Origin: Planctomycetota bacterium
GTDB taxonomy: Bacteria; Planctomycetota; Planctomycetia; Planctomycetales; Planctomycetaceae
Direction of reading: 5' to 3'
Length of the DNA: 32,496 nt
Assembly (NCBI GenBank): GCA_027624335.1
Contig: JAQBWV010000054.1
Location: forward strand, 1-32,496
In this document: in pieces, positions 8,335 through 17,400 of the stretch
Layout of the letters: each line of letters opens with the position of its first letter
How positions within the stretch are numbered: position 1 is the stretch's first letter
Translations under genes and position numbers: made by a program
The notes under the pieces: generated by a model
The model's input: only the letters and a program-made list of their open reading frames with translations
Told to the model about the DNA's origin: nothing
Database searches by the model: none

Positions 8335-9208
8335 CGGGCGACTGCGCGAATTCGATGAACGCTGTCTGCAGGTCGTTCAGTTCACCATTCGTGACAAACA
8401 GCAGCGGGCGAGTGATCGGGTACAGGCCGGACGCGACGTTCTCCGACGTCGGTGCAACGTTGCCGGCAGGAACGGATCGGATCGCCGTACCGCGTTCCAC
8501 CTCAGCGCTCACCGTTCCGATCGACACGTAAGCGATCGCTGAAGGATTGCCGGCTACCGTCTTAATACCCTGCTGATTCTCGCCAACAATGATGTCTGCT
8601 TTGATCTCGGCATTGTCGAGCCCAAAGTGGTTCAGGAATACTTCCAAAGTTGCTCGCCCCGCCGCCTTGTTGACCACGACGACAGGAAGGTCTGCTCCAC
8701 CCAACTCACTCCAGTTAGAAACCTGGCCCCGATAGATGGCGACAACCTGCTCATCAGTTAGCGTCATCACGGGATTAGTCTTGTGAACAATCAGGCAAAC
8801 ACCATCAACAGCAATCCGATGGGCGGTCAGTCCAGCCTCGAAAGGCGATAACTGTCGCGACGCCATTCCGATGCCCGCCAGACCGGACTGCACGTCGATG
8901 ATCCCTCGTGAGGAACCCCCGGTCTGGACATCAATCCGAACATCCCGATGCCGTTGCTCGAATCTCGTTGCCATCTCGGCGGCTAGCGGAGCCACAGTGC
9001 TTGAGCCCGTAATTGTCAACTTCCCCGACAAAGGCGACAGCGGTTTCGGAGCGTTCGACGTACCTGGCATCAAATCGCTGGATGAATCACGGCCTTCAGA
9101 CGATGTGACTCCGATCGCTGGTAGACCTTCACAGCCCGCCAGCAGCCCGCAGAACGCAACCACAGCGAGTGTACTGATTCTCCGAAGATGCTTACTCAAC
9201 GGGCTCAT
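8285..9208 (-). CDS. pstS: Phosphate-binding lipoprotein PstS
   Basis: This is the substrate-binding component of the phosphate importer. The 307-residue precursor has a lipoprotein signal (TLAVVAFCGLLAGC, lipidated Cys at about residue 26), a low-complexity linker to about residue 60, then the PstS domain. Phosphate-ligand loops are visible: ITGSSTVAPLA, QTGGSSRGIIDV and the later NKAAGRATLEVF. It is tethered to a membrane outside the cytoplasm. The start lies 27 bases after the stop of the ArsR-type regulator, so the two are almost certainly co-transcribed. Confidence 0.93.
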   Translation of the reverse strand: MSPLSKHLRRISTLAVVAFCGLLAGCEGLPAIGVTSSEGRDSSSDLMPGTSNAPKPLSPLSGKLTITGSSTVAPLAAEMATRFEQRHRDVRIDVQTGGSSRGIIDVQSGLAGIGMASRQLSPFEAGLTAHRIAVDGVCLIVHKTNPVMTLTDEQVVAIYRGQVSNWSELGGADLPVVVVNKAAGRATLEVFLNHFGLDNAEIKADIIVGENQQGIKTVAGNPSAIAYVSIGTVSAEVERGTAIRSVPAGNVAPTSENVASGLYPITRPLLFVTNGELNDLQTAFIEFAQSPDVTDLIEAQYFVPPNR

Positions 9209-9235
9209 CTTGATGGCCTGGCCTTTCGATGCTGG

Positions 9236-9532
9236 TTACTCAAACACAAGTCGGCAGCAGCCCAACTCCAGTGCTGCACCTCGCCGTTTTGATTCGAAAT
9301 CGGGTGACAGGCGGTAGAGCACTGCCTTGCCGTCCCGCTCTCCCTCGACGATGCCCGCGTCGCGGAGAACTCGCAAATGGTGCGACAGCAACGTCGACTC
9401 GACTTTCAGTTCTTCATTCATTTCTCCGACGTGCTTCGGGCCGTTCATCAATTGCCTGACGACGGCCAGCCGCGTTTCGTCAGCCAGAACCTTGAGGATC
9501 TCCGCACAGGAGAAATCGTTCGCAGCTTCCAT
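9236..9532 (-). CDS. ArsR/SmtB-family transcriptional regulator heading the pst operon
   Basis: This is a 98-residue winged-helix repressor of the ArsR/SmtB family. The helix-turn-helix runs HVGEMNEELKVESTLLSHHLRVLRDAGIV, followed by the wing GERDGKAVLYRL. The classical ELCVCDL metal site in helix 3 is absent. The cysteines are Cys9 and an adjacent pair Cys92-Cys93 near the C-terminus (ELGCCRLVF). A C-terminal CC pair recalls atypical As(III)-sensing ArsR proteins such as that of Acidithiobacillus. I chose ATG 9532 because GAGG lies five bases upstream; the frame also allows GTG 9535. It is the first gene of the pst run and probably regulates it, which is unusual because pst is normally under PhoB-type control. 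The effector is not known. Confidence 0.88.
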   Translation of the reverse strand: MEAANDFSCAEILKVLADETRLAVVRQLMNGPKHVGEMNEELKVESTLLSHHLRVLRDAGIVEGERDGKAVLYRLSPDFESKRRGAALELGCCRLVFE

Positions 9533-9574
9533 CACAACCTCGCAGGACTCAGTTCACCTGAATCAGTTCTGAAA

Positions 9575-9588
9575 TGAATCCCCATTCA
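9575..9588. promoter_or_regulatory. Candidate ArsR/SmtB-type operator
   Basis: The inverted repeat TGAAT-CCCC-ATTCA lies 43 bases upstream of the ArsR-type gene. It fits the TGAA-N6-TTCA core of SmtB/CzrA-type operators. A second looser inverted pair (CTCAC, then GTGAG) follows within 30 bases, starting around 9590. The location upstream of arsR-pstSCAB suggests autoregulation of the operon. The repeat is seen directly; binding is inferred. Confidence 0.45.
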
Positions 9589-9779
9589 ACTCACATTTTC
9601 TGTCGAATGCAAGTGAGCCTGTTCACGGTTACGGCAGGGGCGTCAGACAGAGTGAGGTCGTCGAAGCTTCTGGGATTGATGACAATTCACCGCTTCGGTC
9701 ATATTGTCCGCCCTGGAAGCTCTTCAATTCCAAAGTACGCCTGCGGTTCAGGCGGTTAAACAAACACCTGGGGACCATC

Positions 9780-10061
9780 GTGAAAGACGATGCCAACACT
9801 GAAGATTCTGACTCTGCGGATCTGGATTTCGAGGACTCCGAATCAGAGATGCGAGAGCCGAGAGCACTTCGACTCGATCAGTTTCTGAAGCTTTGCGGAG
9901 TCACCGAGACCGGAGGTCGAGCAAAGGCGTTGATCCAGGGCGGAGACATCATGGTTAACGGCGAAGTGGAAACACGACGCCGGAGAAAACTCGCTTCTGG
10001 TGACGTGATCGAAGTGTTCGGCGCAGTCCTGCCTGTCGATGAATATTTCACTTCAGACTAA
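9780..10061 (+). CDS. S4-domain RNA-binding protein (YbcJ-like)
   Basis: This is a 93-residue protein with an acidic N-terminal tail (about residues 1-28, many Asp/Glu/Ser) followed by one S4 domain. The S4 pattern is LRLDQFLKLCGVTETGGRAKALIQGG, then IMVNGEVETRRRRKLASGDVIEV. S4 domains of this stand-alone YbcJ/YaaA type bind structured RNA, often ribosomal. The start is a GTG with GGGGA a few bases upstream. The acidic extension is not usual for YbcJ. It is a single-gene unit, divergent from the arsR-pst operon and convergent with the sulfatase. Confidence 0.8.
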   Translation: MKDDANTEDSDSADLDFEDSESEMREPRALRLDQFLKLCGVTETGGRAKALIQGGDIMVNGEVETRRRRKLASGDVIEVFGAVLPVDEYFTSD

Positions 10062-10090
10062 TATGACAACGGCACTTTGGAGGACAGAGA

Positions 10091-10135
10091 AGCTCGTCGG
10101 GTGCGTGAAGTAAGACTGAACGCACTCGACGAGCT
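10091..10135. terminator. Strong 16-bp stem-loop between convergent genes, REP-like core
   Basis: Arms at 10091-10106 and 10120-10135 pair at 15 of 16 positions, with one G-T, around a 13-base loop. The structure sits between the S4 gene and the convergent sulfatase and overlaps the sulfatase stop codon, so it could serve as a bidirectional terminator. The inner part (TGCGTGAAG...GAACGCA) matches the palindromes at 12704-12782, so it may also be a member of a dispersed repeat family. Confidence 0.55.
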
Positions 10136-11591
10136 ATTTCGCCGCCTTCGTTTTCAACCGGGAAGCATATTCTGGTCGCTTTTGCCACTCGACGAAATAC
10201 GGACGGTAGGCGTCGACTTCCGTCCAGAAACGAGGTTCGGGCTCCCCGTCGTTGACGCGGCCTTCGGGGTAATCCTTGCCGGCCAGACTGCTTTTGATCG
10301 ACTCGTTCTGCGATTCAAGCAGCTCACGCATGCGTGCTGCCACTTCCGGTCGCGTGGCGTACAGATTCGTCGTTTCTTTCGGGTCAGTGGCCAGGTCGTA
10401 CAACTCGAAGGTGTGGTTCTTTTTGTCGCTGAGTTGCAGCAGTTTGTAGTTGTTGTCGAGCAAAGCAGAATTGCCGAAACAACTGAACGAGATCGGCTCT
10501 TTGCGACGTAACCAGTCGTTTGTAAACAACCCCTTCAGACTGATTCCGTCCTGCGGAAGAAGCATTGTTGAATCTGGAAGTCCGAGGATATCCGCGACTG
10601 TCGGAAAGATGTCCATGGCGACGGCAGGAAACTCCGTGGCGCGAGGCGTTTTGATGTGTGCTGGCCATTCCACAATGGCAGGCACCCGCAAACCACCTTC
10701 GTACAGACTGCCTTTGAACCCTCTCAGTCCGCCGACCGTACTCGGCTTGATCTTTGGAAGCCCGCCGTTGTCACTCGTAAACCAGACGAGCGTGTCATCG
10801 GCAATTTGAAAATTCTTCAGTCCCTGTCGCAACGCTCCGATGCTTCGATCCATCGCCACCAGTTCGCCGTGTTGATCCTTCGACTCCGTATCGAGATGAG
10901 CAAACGACCTGGTGTCTTCCTCGCTCGCCATGAAGGGATTGTGAGGCGTTCCGTACCAGATCACAGCGAGGAATGGCTTCTTCGCGTTGGCCTGCTGATC
11001 AATGAACTTCAGAGCTTCGCTGACAATGATTTCTGACGAGTCGCCTTTGAATTCGACGAACTGTCCGTCGCGACTCATGATGGGATCGCGATCGAAGAAA
11101 TTCGTCACGGAGAGCCACTCGTCGAAGCCGAATACGCCGGGATTGTGCGAGTCCTCAGCCAGCACCGGCACACCTGGTCCGCGGAGTCCATTCAGGTGCC
11201 ATTTGCCAAAATGTCCGGTCGCATAGCCGGCATTTCTAAGAGCCGTGGCGATCGTCTTTTCTTGACGTCGCAGGGCGTAGCCGTGACTGAGCACTCCGGT
11301 CCGCAGGTTCGTTCGACCGGTCAGCACACTGGCACGAGTCGGCGAGCACACGGGAGCCGCTGCATAATAACGATCAAAACGCAGTCCGTTGGCTGCCATC
11401 GCGTCGAGATGCGGCGTCTTCAGCACCGGATTGTTGTAGTACCCCGTCTGTCCCCAACCCTGATCGTCTGCCATGACGAGGATGATGTTCGGACGCGTCT
11501 TGTCCGCTCGGCAGGCTGCTGACGCCATCACTGACAGCATCAGGGTGACGATGAAAACTCTACACAGCAGGCAGCGACAGGTCGTATTCAT
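10134..11591 (-). CDS. Secreted sulfatase (formylglycine type)
   Basis: This is a type I sulfatase of about 485 residues, hydrolysing sulfate esters, probably of polysaccharides, outside the cytoplasm. A signal peptide (CRVFIVTLMLSVMASAACRA) precedes the catalytic domain. Metal-binding MADDQGWG comes first, then the activation motif CSPTRASVLTGR with Cys82, to be converted to formylglycine. GHFGKWHL, TPHNPF and WFTSDNGG (metal ligands) follow, along with GSLYEGGLRVPAIVEWP. I used the ATG at 11591 because the signal peptide starts there; the frame extends to 11705 but would overlap the upstream Sua5-type gene. The exact substrate is not predictable. No formylglycine-generating enzyme gene is in the window. 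Confidence 0.92.
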   Translation of the reverse strand: MNTTCRCLLCRVFIVTLMLSVMASAACRADKTRPNIILVMADDQGWGQTGYYNNPVLKTPHLDAMAANGLRFDRYYAAAPVCSPTRASVLTGRTNLRTGVLSHGYALRRQEKTIATALRNAGYATGHFGKWHLNGLRGPGVPVLAEDSHNPGVFGFDEWLSVTNFFDRDPIMSRDGQFVEFKGDSSEIIVSEALKFIDQQANAKKPFLAVIWYGTPHNPFMASEEDTRSFAHLDTESKDQHGELVAMDRSIGALRQGLKNFQIADDTLVWFTSDNGGLPKIKPSTVGGLRGFKGSLYEGGLRVPAIVEWPAHIKTPRATEFPAVAMDIFPTVADILGLPDSTMLLPQDGISLKGLFTNDWLRRKEPISFSCFGNSALLDNNYKLLQLSDKKNHTFELYDLATDPKETTNLYATRPEVAARMRELLESQNESIKSSLAGKDYPEGRVNDGEPEPRFWTEVDAYRPYFVEWQKRPEYASRLKTKAAK

Positions 11592-11649
11592 GATGTTGTT
11601 TGTCCGTGAGGGCTGGCGAGGGGATCTCGTGAGAAGTGTCGATGAATCA

Positions 11650-12672
11650 TTACCGATGACAGGCTCGGAGCAAGCGATCGTTGAGCGCTCGACCGAGGCC
11701 TTCATCAGGGAATGATTCCGCGAGGATCAGATCAAGTCCTCTGGCATCCAGTCGTCGCAGCGCGGCAAAGAAGTGCGCTGCGGCGAGTCGCAGGTCCCCG
11801 TCCTCGGTCAGTGTTTCAACGGCAGCGAACTCGTCGATAGAGCCAGTCGTGGCAGGTCGCCTAACGAGGCGTAACAGCCCCACTCGCTTCCCGACCACTG
11901 ATCGAACATCAACATTGCTGAGCAGAGCCAGTGGCGTCGTTGGCGAGTAATGCTGCGACAACATCCCTGGCGACATCGCTGCAGCAGGAGATTCCAGTTC
12001 ACTGGTGGAATTTGAAGCGGCTCCGTCATCGTCGACAGAACTCTGAACGTCAACCGGCCCGAGCACCAGTTCCAGTTGTTCGACAGTGACTCCGCCATGC
12101 CGCAGGACGCACGGTCGTTCGCCCGTCATCAGCACGACGGTCGACTCAACACCCACCTCGCAGGGGCCGCCGTCAAGTATCAGATCGATCCGACCGCCAA
12201 GGTTGTCGAGCACGTGTTGAGCGGTCGTTGGACTGATCTGCCCGAAGGGATTCGCGCTCGGCGCGGCAATGGGCAGATCGACGGCGGTGAGCAATTCCAG
12301 AGCCAACGGATGATTCGGCATTCGAACCGCCACTGTCGGCAGTCCTGATGTCACCAGGTCGGGAACGATTTCTCGCCTGGGCAGAACCATTGTCAGTGGC
12401 CCTGGCCAGAAGGCGTCTGCCAGAAGTGTCGCCGCCGGGGAGAATTCATCGACAAGTCTGTGCAGCCATTCGCGATCCGCAATGTGGACGATCAGCGGAT
12501 CAAAATGGGGGCGATTCTTAGCCTCGAACACGCGAGCAACAGCCACTTCGTTCAGGGCGTTCGCGCCGAGCCCGTAAACCGTTTCCGTCCCGAAGGCGAC
12601 GAGGCCGCCGCTGCTGAGCACTCGCGCTGCTCGCGCGACATCTGTCGTAACTGGGCACAACTCGTTAGACAT
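11650..12672 (-). CDS. sua5: L-threonylcarbamoyladenylate synthase (Sua5/YrdC family)
   Basis: This enzyme makes threonylcarbamoyl-AMP from threonine, bicarbonate and ATP, the first step of the t6A37 modification of ANN-decoding tRNAs in the cytoplasm. The YrdC domain occupies about the first 200 residues: VAFGTETVYGLGANAL, AKNRPHFDPLIVHI, PTVAVRMPNHPLALELL, APSANPFGQISPTTAQHV and GGPCEVGVESTVV. A linker and a C-terminal Sua5 domain (from about residue 230) give roughly 340 residues, the Sua5 rather than the short TsaC length. I took the ATG at 12672; the frame extends to 12732 into the palindromic region. It ends 58 bases before the sulfatase start on the same strand and may be co-transcribed with it. 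Confidence 0.9.
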   Translation of the reverse strand: MSNELCPVTTDVARAARVLSSGGLVAFGTETVYGLGANALNEVAVARVFEAKNRPHFDPLIVHIADREWLHRLVDEFSPAATLLADAFWPGPLTMVLPRREIVPDLVTSGLPTVAVRMPNHPLALELLTAVDLPIAAPSANPFGQISPTTAQHVLDNLGGRIDLILDGGPCEVGVESTVVLMTGERPCVLRHGGVTVEQLELVLGPVDVQSSVDDDGAASNSTSELESPAAAMSPGMLSQHYSPTTPLALLSNVDVRSVVGKRVGLLRLVRRPATTGSIDEFAAVETLTEDGDLRLAAAHFFAALRRLDARGLDLILAESFPDEGLGRALNDRLLRACHR

Positions 12673-12703
12673 GAGATTCCGATTCCCGATTGCGTTAACA
12701 GCG

Positions 12704-12736
12704 CAGGATGCGTGAAGCGAAGTGAAACGCATCCTG
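12704..12736. repeat. REP-like palindrome, copy 1
   Basis: Ten-base perfect arms (CAGGATGCGT and ACGCATCCTG) flank a 13-base loop, GAAGCGAAGTGAA. It lies in the intergenic space between the Sua5-type gene and the second sulfatase. The same core appears inverted at 12761-12782 and again at 10100-10126. Confidence 0.6.
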
Positions 12737-12760
12737 GCCAGACTTGTTCAGCCACAATCT

Positions 12761-12782
12761 GGTGCGTTCCGCTTCGCTTCAT
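12761..12782. repeat. REP-like palindrome, inverted copy 2
   Basis: Read on the minus strand, this is TGAAGCGAAGCGGAACGCAC plus a final C, closely matching copy 1 from TGAAGCGAAG to ACGCA. Copies 1 and 2 face each other around a centre with CCAGA (12738) and TCTGG (12758). The whole 12713-12782 block could therefore form one cruciform, resembling a BIME arrangement of REP elements. Confidence 0.5.
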
Positions 12783-12869
12783 ACTCCCTGCATACCGTAT
12801 AGTTTCGGCCTCAAACCTGCTCGTCTACTTCGTGAGACACGTCGCTGGACGCTTTACTGCTTTTCAGAA

Positions 12870-14339
12870 ATGGATTCCAGAATGCTGACCCCTTTCCTCA
12901 ATTTGCGTTCATTTTACAGTCGACTGATCTTGTCTGCCGTCTGCCTTCTGCCTGTCAGTTATGAACTGCAATCACAGATTCAGGCTGCTGAAGAGCGTCC
13001 CAATGTCATTCTCGTGATGGCTGACGATCTCGGATGGGGAGACCCGCGCTGCTTCAATCCGGAGTCGATCATCAACACTCCGAACATTGACGCGATGGCA
13101 GCGGCAGGGTTGAAGTTCAATCGATTCTACTCGGGCGGCCCCGTCTGCAGTCCGACGAGAGGTTCGTGCCTGACCGGGAGAAACCCGTATCGCTATGGCA
13201 TTTACAATGCCAATACCGGTCACATGAAAGCCGGTGAAATCACGTTGCCTGAGATTCTTCGCGAACTGGGTTACGCAACGGGACACTTTGGGAAGTGGCA
13301 TCTGGGCACACTGACGACTCAGATCAAGGACGCGAATCGCGGCGGCCCGAGCGGTAAGGCTCATTTCTCGACGCCTTCAATGAACGGCTATGACGTCTGC
13401 ATGGTGACTGAGTCGAAAGTGCCGACGTTCAATCCGATGATCAAGCCTCCGAATGCCTCGAAAAATGCCTGGGATGTTCTAAGCGACGGGAACAGCAAGC
13501 AGCCTTACGGGACTCACTACTGGAACGAAAGGGGTGACGTCGTCACTGAGAATCTTGCAGGCGACGATTCACGAATCATCATGGATCGAGCGATTCCGTT
13601 TATCGAACAGGCGGTCGATCGGAAGCGACCATTCTTTACGGTGGTCTGGTTTCACGCTCCGCATTTGCCCGTAGTCGCCGGGCCGGAGCATGTCGCACCG
13701 TATCTCAAGCACGGTGTTTACGAACGAAACTACTACGGATGTATTTCCGCACTTGATGAGCAGGTTGGTCGACTGAGGAAACGACTGCGGGAACTTGGCA
13801 TCGCAGAAAACACGATGCTGTGGTTCTGCTCTGACAACGGCCCTGAAGGCAACGAAGGAAAGGCACCGGGTTCTGCAGGCGGGTTGCGAGGTCGCAAGCG
13901 GTCGCTGTACGAAGGCGGTGTCCGTGTGCCGGGAATTCTCGAATGGCCAGGACACGTAACGGCGGGGCGAGTCACCGAGTTTCCAGCTGTCACCAGTGAC
14001 TACCTTCCGACAGTTCTCGACCTGCTGGCCACGTCGATGCCTGACGATCGTCCAATCGACGGCGTGTCGTTGCTTCCGTTGATCGAAGGTCGCGCGAAAG
14101 TCAGGAACTCGCCGATCGGTTTTCAGTCAGGAAAACAGGTTTCCGTCGTCGAAGATCAATACAAGCTGTACAGCTCGAACGAGGGCCGGACATGGGCGTT
14201 GTACGACCTCGACAACGATCGCGCTGAAGCGAACGACCTGGCGGCTGACAACCCCGACCGCGTCGCCAGCATGGCCGCCTGGGCAACAGCATGGCGAGCG
14301 TCCTGCAGCTCAAGCGACGCTGAAGTCGACTACAAGTGA
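12870..14339 (+). CDS. Secreted sulfatase (formylglycine type)
   Basis: This is a second type I sulfatase, about 489 residues, resembling the arylsulfatase A / N-acetylgalactosamine-6-sulfatase branch. A hydrophobic signal segment (SRLILSAVCLLPVS) is followed by VILVMADDLGWG, with metal ligands, then CSPTRGSCLTGR with the formylglycine Cys at about residue 93. GHFGKWHLGTL, FHAPHLPVV, WFCSDNGPEGNEG and KRSLYEGGVRVPGILEWPG come next. I favour ATG 12870; ATG 12882 is equally possible. The frame extends to 12744, but that part is repeat sequence without signal-peptide character. The protein is related to, but clearly different from, the first sulfatase, so it is not a recent duplicate. Confidence 0.9.
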   Translation: MDSRMLTPFLNLRSFYSRLILSAVCLLPVSYELQSQIQAAEERPNVILVMADDLGWGDPRCFNPESIINTPNIDAMAAAGLKFNRFYSGGPVCSPTRGSCLTGRNPYRYGIYNANTGHMKAGEITLPEILRELGYATGHFGKWHLGTLTTQIKDANRGGPSGKAHFSTPSMNGYDVCMVTESKVPTFNPMIKPPNASKNAWDVLSDGNSKQPYGTHYWNERGDVVTENLAGDDSRIIMDRAIPFIEQAVDRKRPFFTVVWFHAPHLPVVAGPEHVAPYLKHGVYERNYYGCISALDEQVGRLRKRLRELGIAENTMLWFCSDNGPEGNEGKAPGSAGGLRGRKRSLYEGGVRVPGILEWPGHVTAGRVTEFPAVTSDYLPTVLDLLATSMPDDRPIDGVSLLPLIEGRAKVRNSPIGFQSGKQVSVVEDQYKLYSSNEGRTWALYDLDNDRAEANDLAADNPDRVASMAAWATAWRASCSSSDAEVDYK

Positions 14340-14404
14340 AGGGAACTGCCCGAGGGCATGTCGCGAGTGAACCTCGATGAAGATCGACTCCCCGTTCAGC
14401 ACGG

Positions 14405-17400
14405 TCAGGCATTCATGTTGTCCGGCAGTAAACTGCCGGCCGTGGCCATACCGGATCGGCGAGCCCGCAGATGCAAGGCCACGACCCAGACGATTGACAC
14501 CACTGCAAGCATGAATCCCACAGCACTGCCTCGCAGGCACAGCCACCAGATCAAACCAAGGAGAAGCCAGGACAGTTCCGGTCGCCGAGCGATTCGGTCG
14601 CCAGTTTCGAGACCAAGAAACACAACAAACACAGGCATCGCCAGCAGCGCGATCAGAACGCTTCCAAGAATTCCATTGACTCTATTGTCGACCACCCACA
14701 GTCCAATTTCCGCATCATCGACCTTCTGAGTAATGGCGAGTGAGTCGCTGTTGTCTCGGTGGTCGGCGGCAGCAGCTGTCTTCAACCTTGCCCATAAGGG
14801 TGAACCCGAATCCGCAATGGGCAGAAGCGGGTCCGTCGACGAAGTAGATGAGTCGAGAATATCCGTGTCATGTCTTTCCTTGGAAAGCGATTCAAACATG
14901 TGCCGTGTCGTATCCGCGGCTGAAGGCAACAAGTCACCGCGCCGTGCGAAGTCCATCCATCGCCTCGACACGTCGACGGCATCCTGGATGTCCGCTTCGG
15001 ACGCGTCTTCGGTTGAAATCAGGCGAACTCCATTTCCGGGCACTGCCACAACGAACGAGTGAACTGACTCGGCACTCAGCAATTGAGGCAACCAGAGCGA
15101 GCGCCGCTGAATCTTCAACGTGGTCGAGTCTCGACGCAGACTCCACAGCAGTTCCACATCGTGAATCGTATGAGTTCCGACGAACGGCAGTCGGAGGGAG
15201 CCATCGACGGGGGGAAGAATACTCTCAAGGTGTCCATCAATGCGGGCTGAAATCAGAACAGCATCAGGAGGCCAGTTCAACGTTGCGTGTGTATTCTCAG
15301 TCTGTAGCACGATCCTTGTCGTGGACACTCCACTGTGGTTGATGCCAGGCCGAATCGAGTGCAGCACAAATGGCGGGAGTTCGGTGGGGGCCGAACGTGA
15401 CGACCTGCGACTTAGTCTGGTCAACCCTGTCCATGTGACGAATTCGGCAGAGTCGCCAGTGGACTGGAGTTGCGACTCATCCAATTCGTGCTGCATTGTT
15501 TCGTTGATTGGGTCATTCGGCATCAGCTCCCAATCGTCGAGTTCCTGAGCAATGGCGATCCCGGCGTGCAGATGCTCGACGTTTCCGATCGTCATTGCCG
15601 GCAGCAACAACTCGGAATGGCCGGAGGGAGTTAGCGTGATGAGAATATTGATGCGGACACGTTTTGGCAGCGGTCGAGATAACGTTACGTCGACAGTCGT
15701 CCGGTCCGCCGAATGCATCGCCGACGCAATTGCCTGATCGACCTCGACCTTGACTTCAGCATCCTCACCCACCGCCCAGGCTGGAAGCTGAATTCGAACG
15801 TTGCGTTTCGACATGGCTTGAAGATCGACAGTGGTTGCAACACGAAGCCGATTAGAGTCTCCGGCGGATATCACCGCGAAGATTCTGGCTGACTGCTCAA
15901 CGGGAACTCGCTCGATCTGAAAAGTTGCGGCCTGGCCAGAACGTAGTCGAAACCTTCCTGCGACCTCTTCGGAATCGAGAGTCTCGCGATGCGTTGCATC
16001 GTCGTTGATGACGTCGGCTCCCTCGATCTGTACCTGAAGCTGTCGCGAACGCAGCACCAGCAACGTCGCTTCAGCAGTTACACCAGCAATCGCCTCCATT
16101 CGCGGAACTGTGACCGCTCCATTCGGCGGAATCTTCTGCTGGCCGACGATTGTGATGTTCTGCACGCCGGAACGGCGATCCACAAGGTGCAGCAACAATT
16201 TTCCGTTTTCGTGTTCCCAATGGCTAAGTCGATCCACACCGTCTTCGACGACTGTGACGGAGTCGATTCTGAATGAGTCGTCAAGCCGGAACTCGTGAGT
16301 AAAAGCGGGAGCCACCGCCGTATCGACCTCAGCCGAAATCGTCCACTGGACTCCGAATGGCTGAATGCGAGCAACCTGACTTTGTCTCGTTGTCCGCTGA
16401 ATCTGAATCGGCGTGATGCCAGGGATCAGCCTGGTGGCCTCCGAAACGCGAAATGTCATCTGCGGCGCTCGCGGACGATCGTTCTCCGGCCATACGCCAA
16501 CGAATCCAACGCCATCAACACCAGACGCTGTCGCCTGCTGCTGCTGCAGCGTCTGTGACAACTGAAACCCGGTTTCGGCTGACAACCCGGCAAGATGTGA
16601 ACTAACGAGCAGAGGCAGGGTGTCAGGACCAGTCGCAACAGGAACCGCCCATTCGATAGCCGATGAGGCTGTCGAGTTCGGTTCCAGCTGACGCCAGCTC
16701 AGATCGAAATCGAACGATGCGGTCATCGGCGGGTCGAATTCGCAAGTAAGAACTGCATCGTGTTCGTAATTGCGAATCACCTTGTCGACCAGATTACGAA
16801 GTCGGAACCGCGAGAGGTCTACGTGGCTATGTACTGGAAGTTTCCAGGAAATATACCGAATCGATTGGTCGGTTACGGTATATCGAGCGAGCGTCCGTCG
16901 TTGCATCCATGTTGGATGAATCTCGACAAGTGATCGAATCTCGACTTGAGGCTGCGGCGTGGATGCCGTTTCCAATGCCGTTGAACCGGTCTTGCTTCGA
17001 TGCCAGCCAGCGGTCAGTTCACTTACCGGACCAATTTCCAGATCAACCAGACTTGCTGGAGTTATTTCCAGCTGCCTGGATGGATCGCTGATGAAGGCGG
17101 TTTGTGGACGGTCGTGAAACGACACTGTTGCACGAGCATCGACCACAGACGGGACCGGCAGAGAAATCTGGAACCGTTCAGGCGACCGAACCATCAGCGG
17201 GCGAAATCGAAGCTGAATGGAATACTCACGCCAGAGGTCGATTGCTTCCGGCAACGGAGGCGGTAGTGGCCTACCGTTTGCTCCATCATGAAACACTGTT
17301 GTTGATCGCGGTCTCAATGGAAGTCTCAGTCGGGATCCATCGGCGGTTGGAAGGACGTTTGCCGCCTCACCATTGATCAAGCATGTCGACTGCCCAACGA

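Noticed and set aside
14347..14358. Short hairpin TGCC-CGAG-GGCA between the second sulfatase and the giant gene
   Set aside because: A four-base stem without a T-run is too weak to call a terminator.
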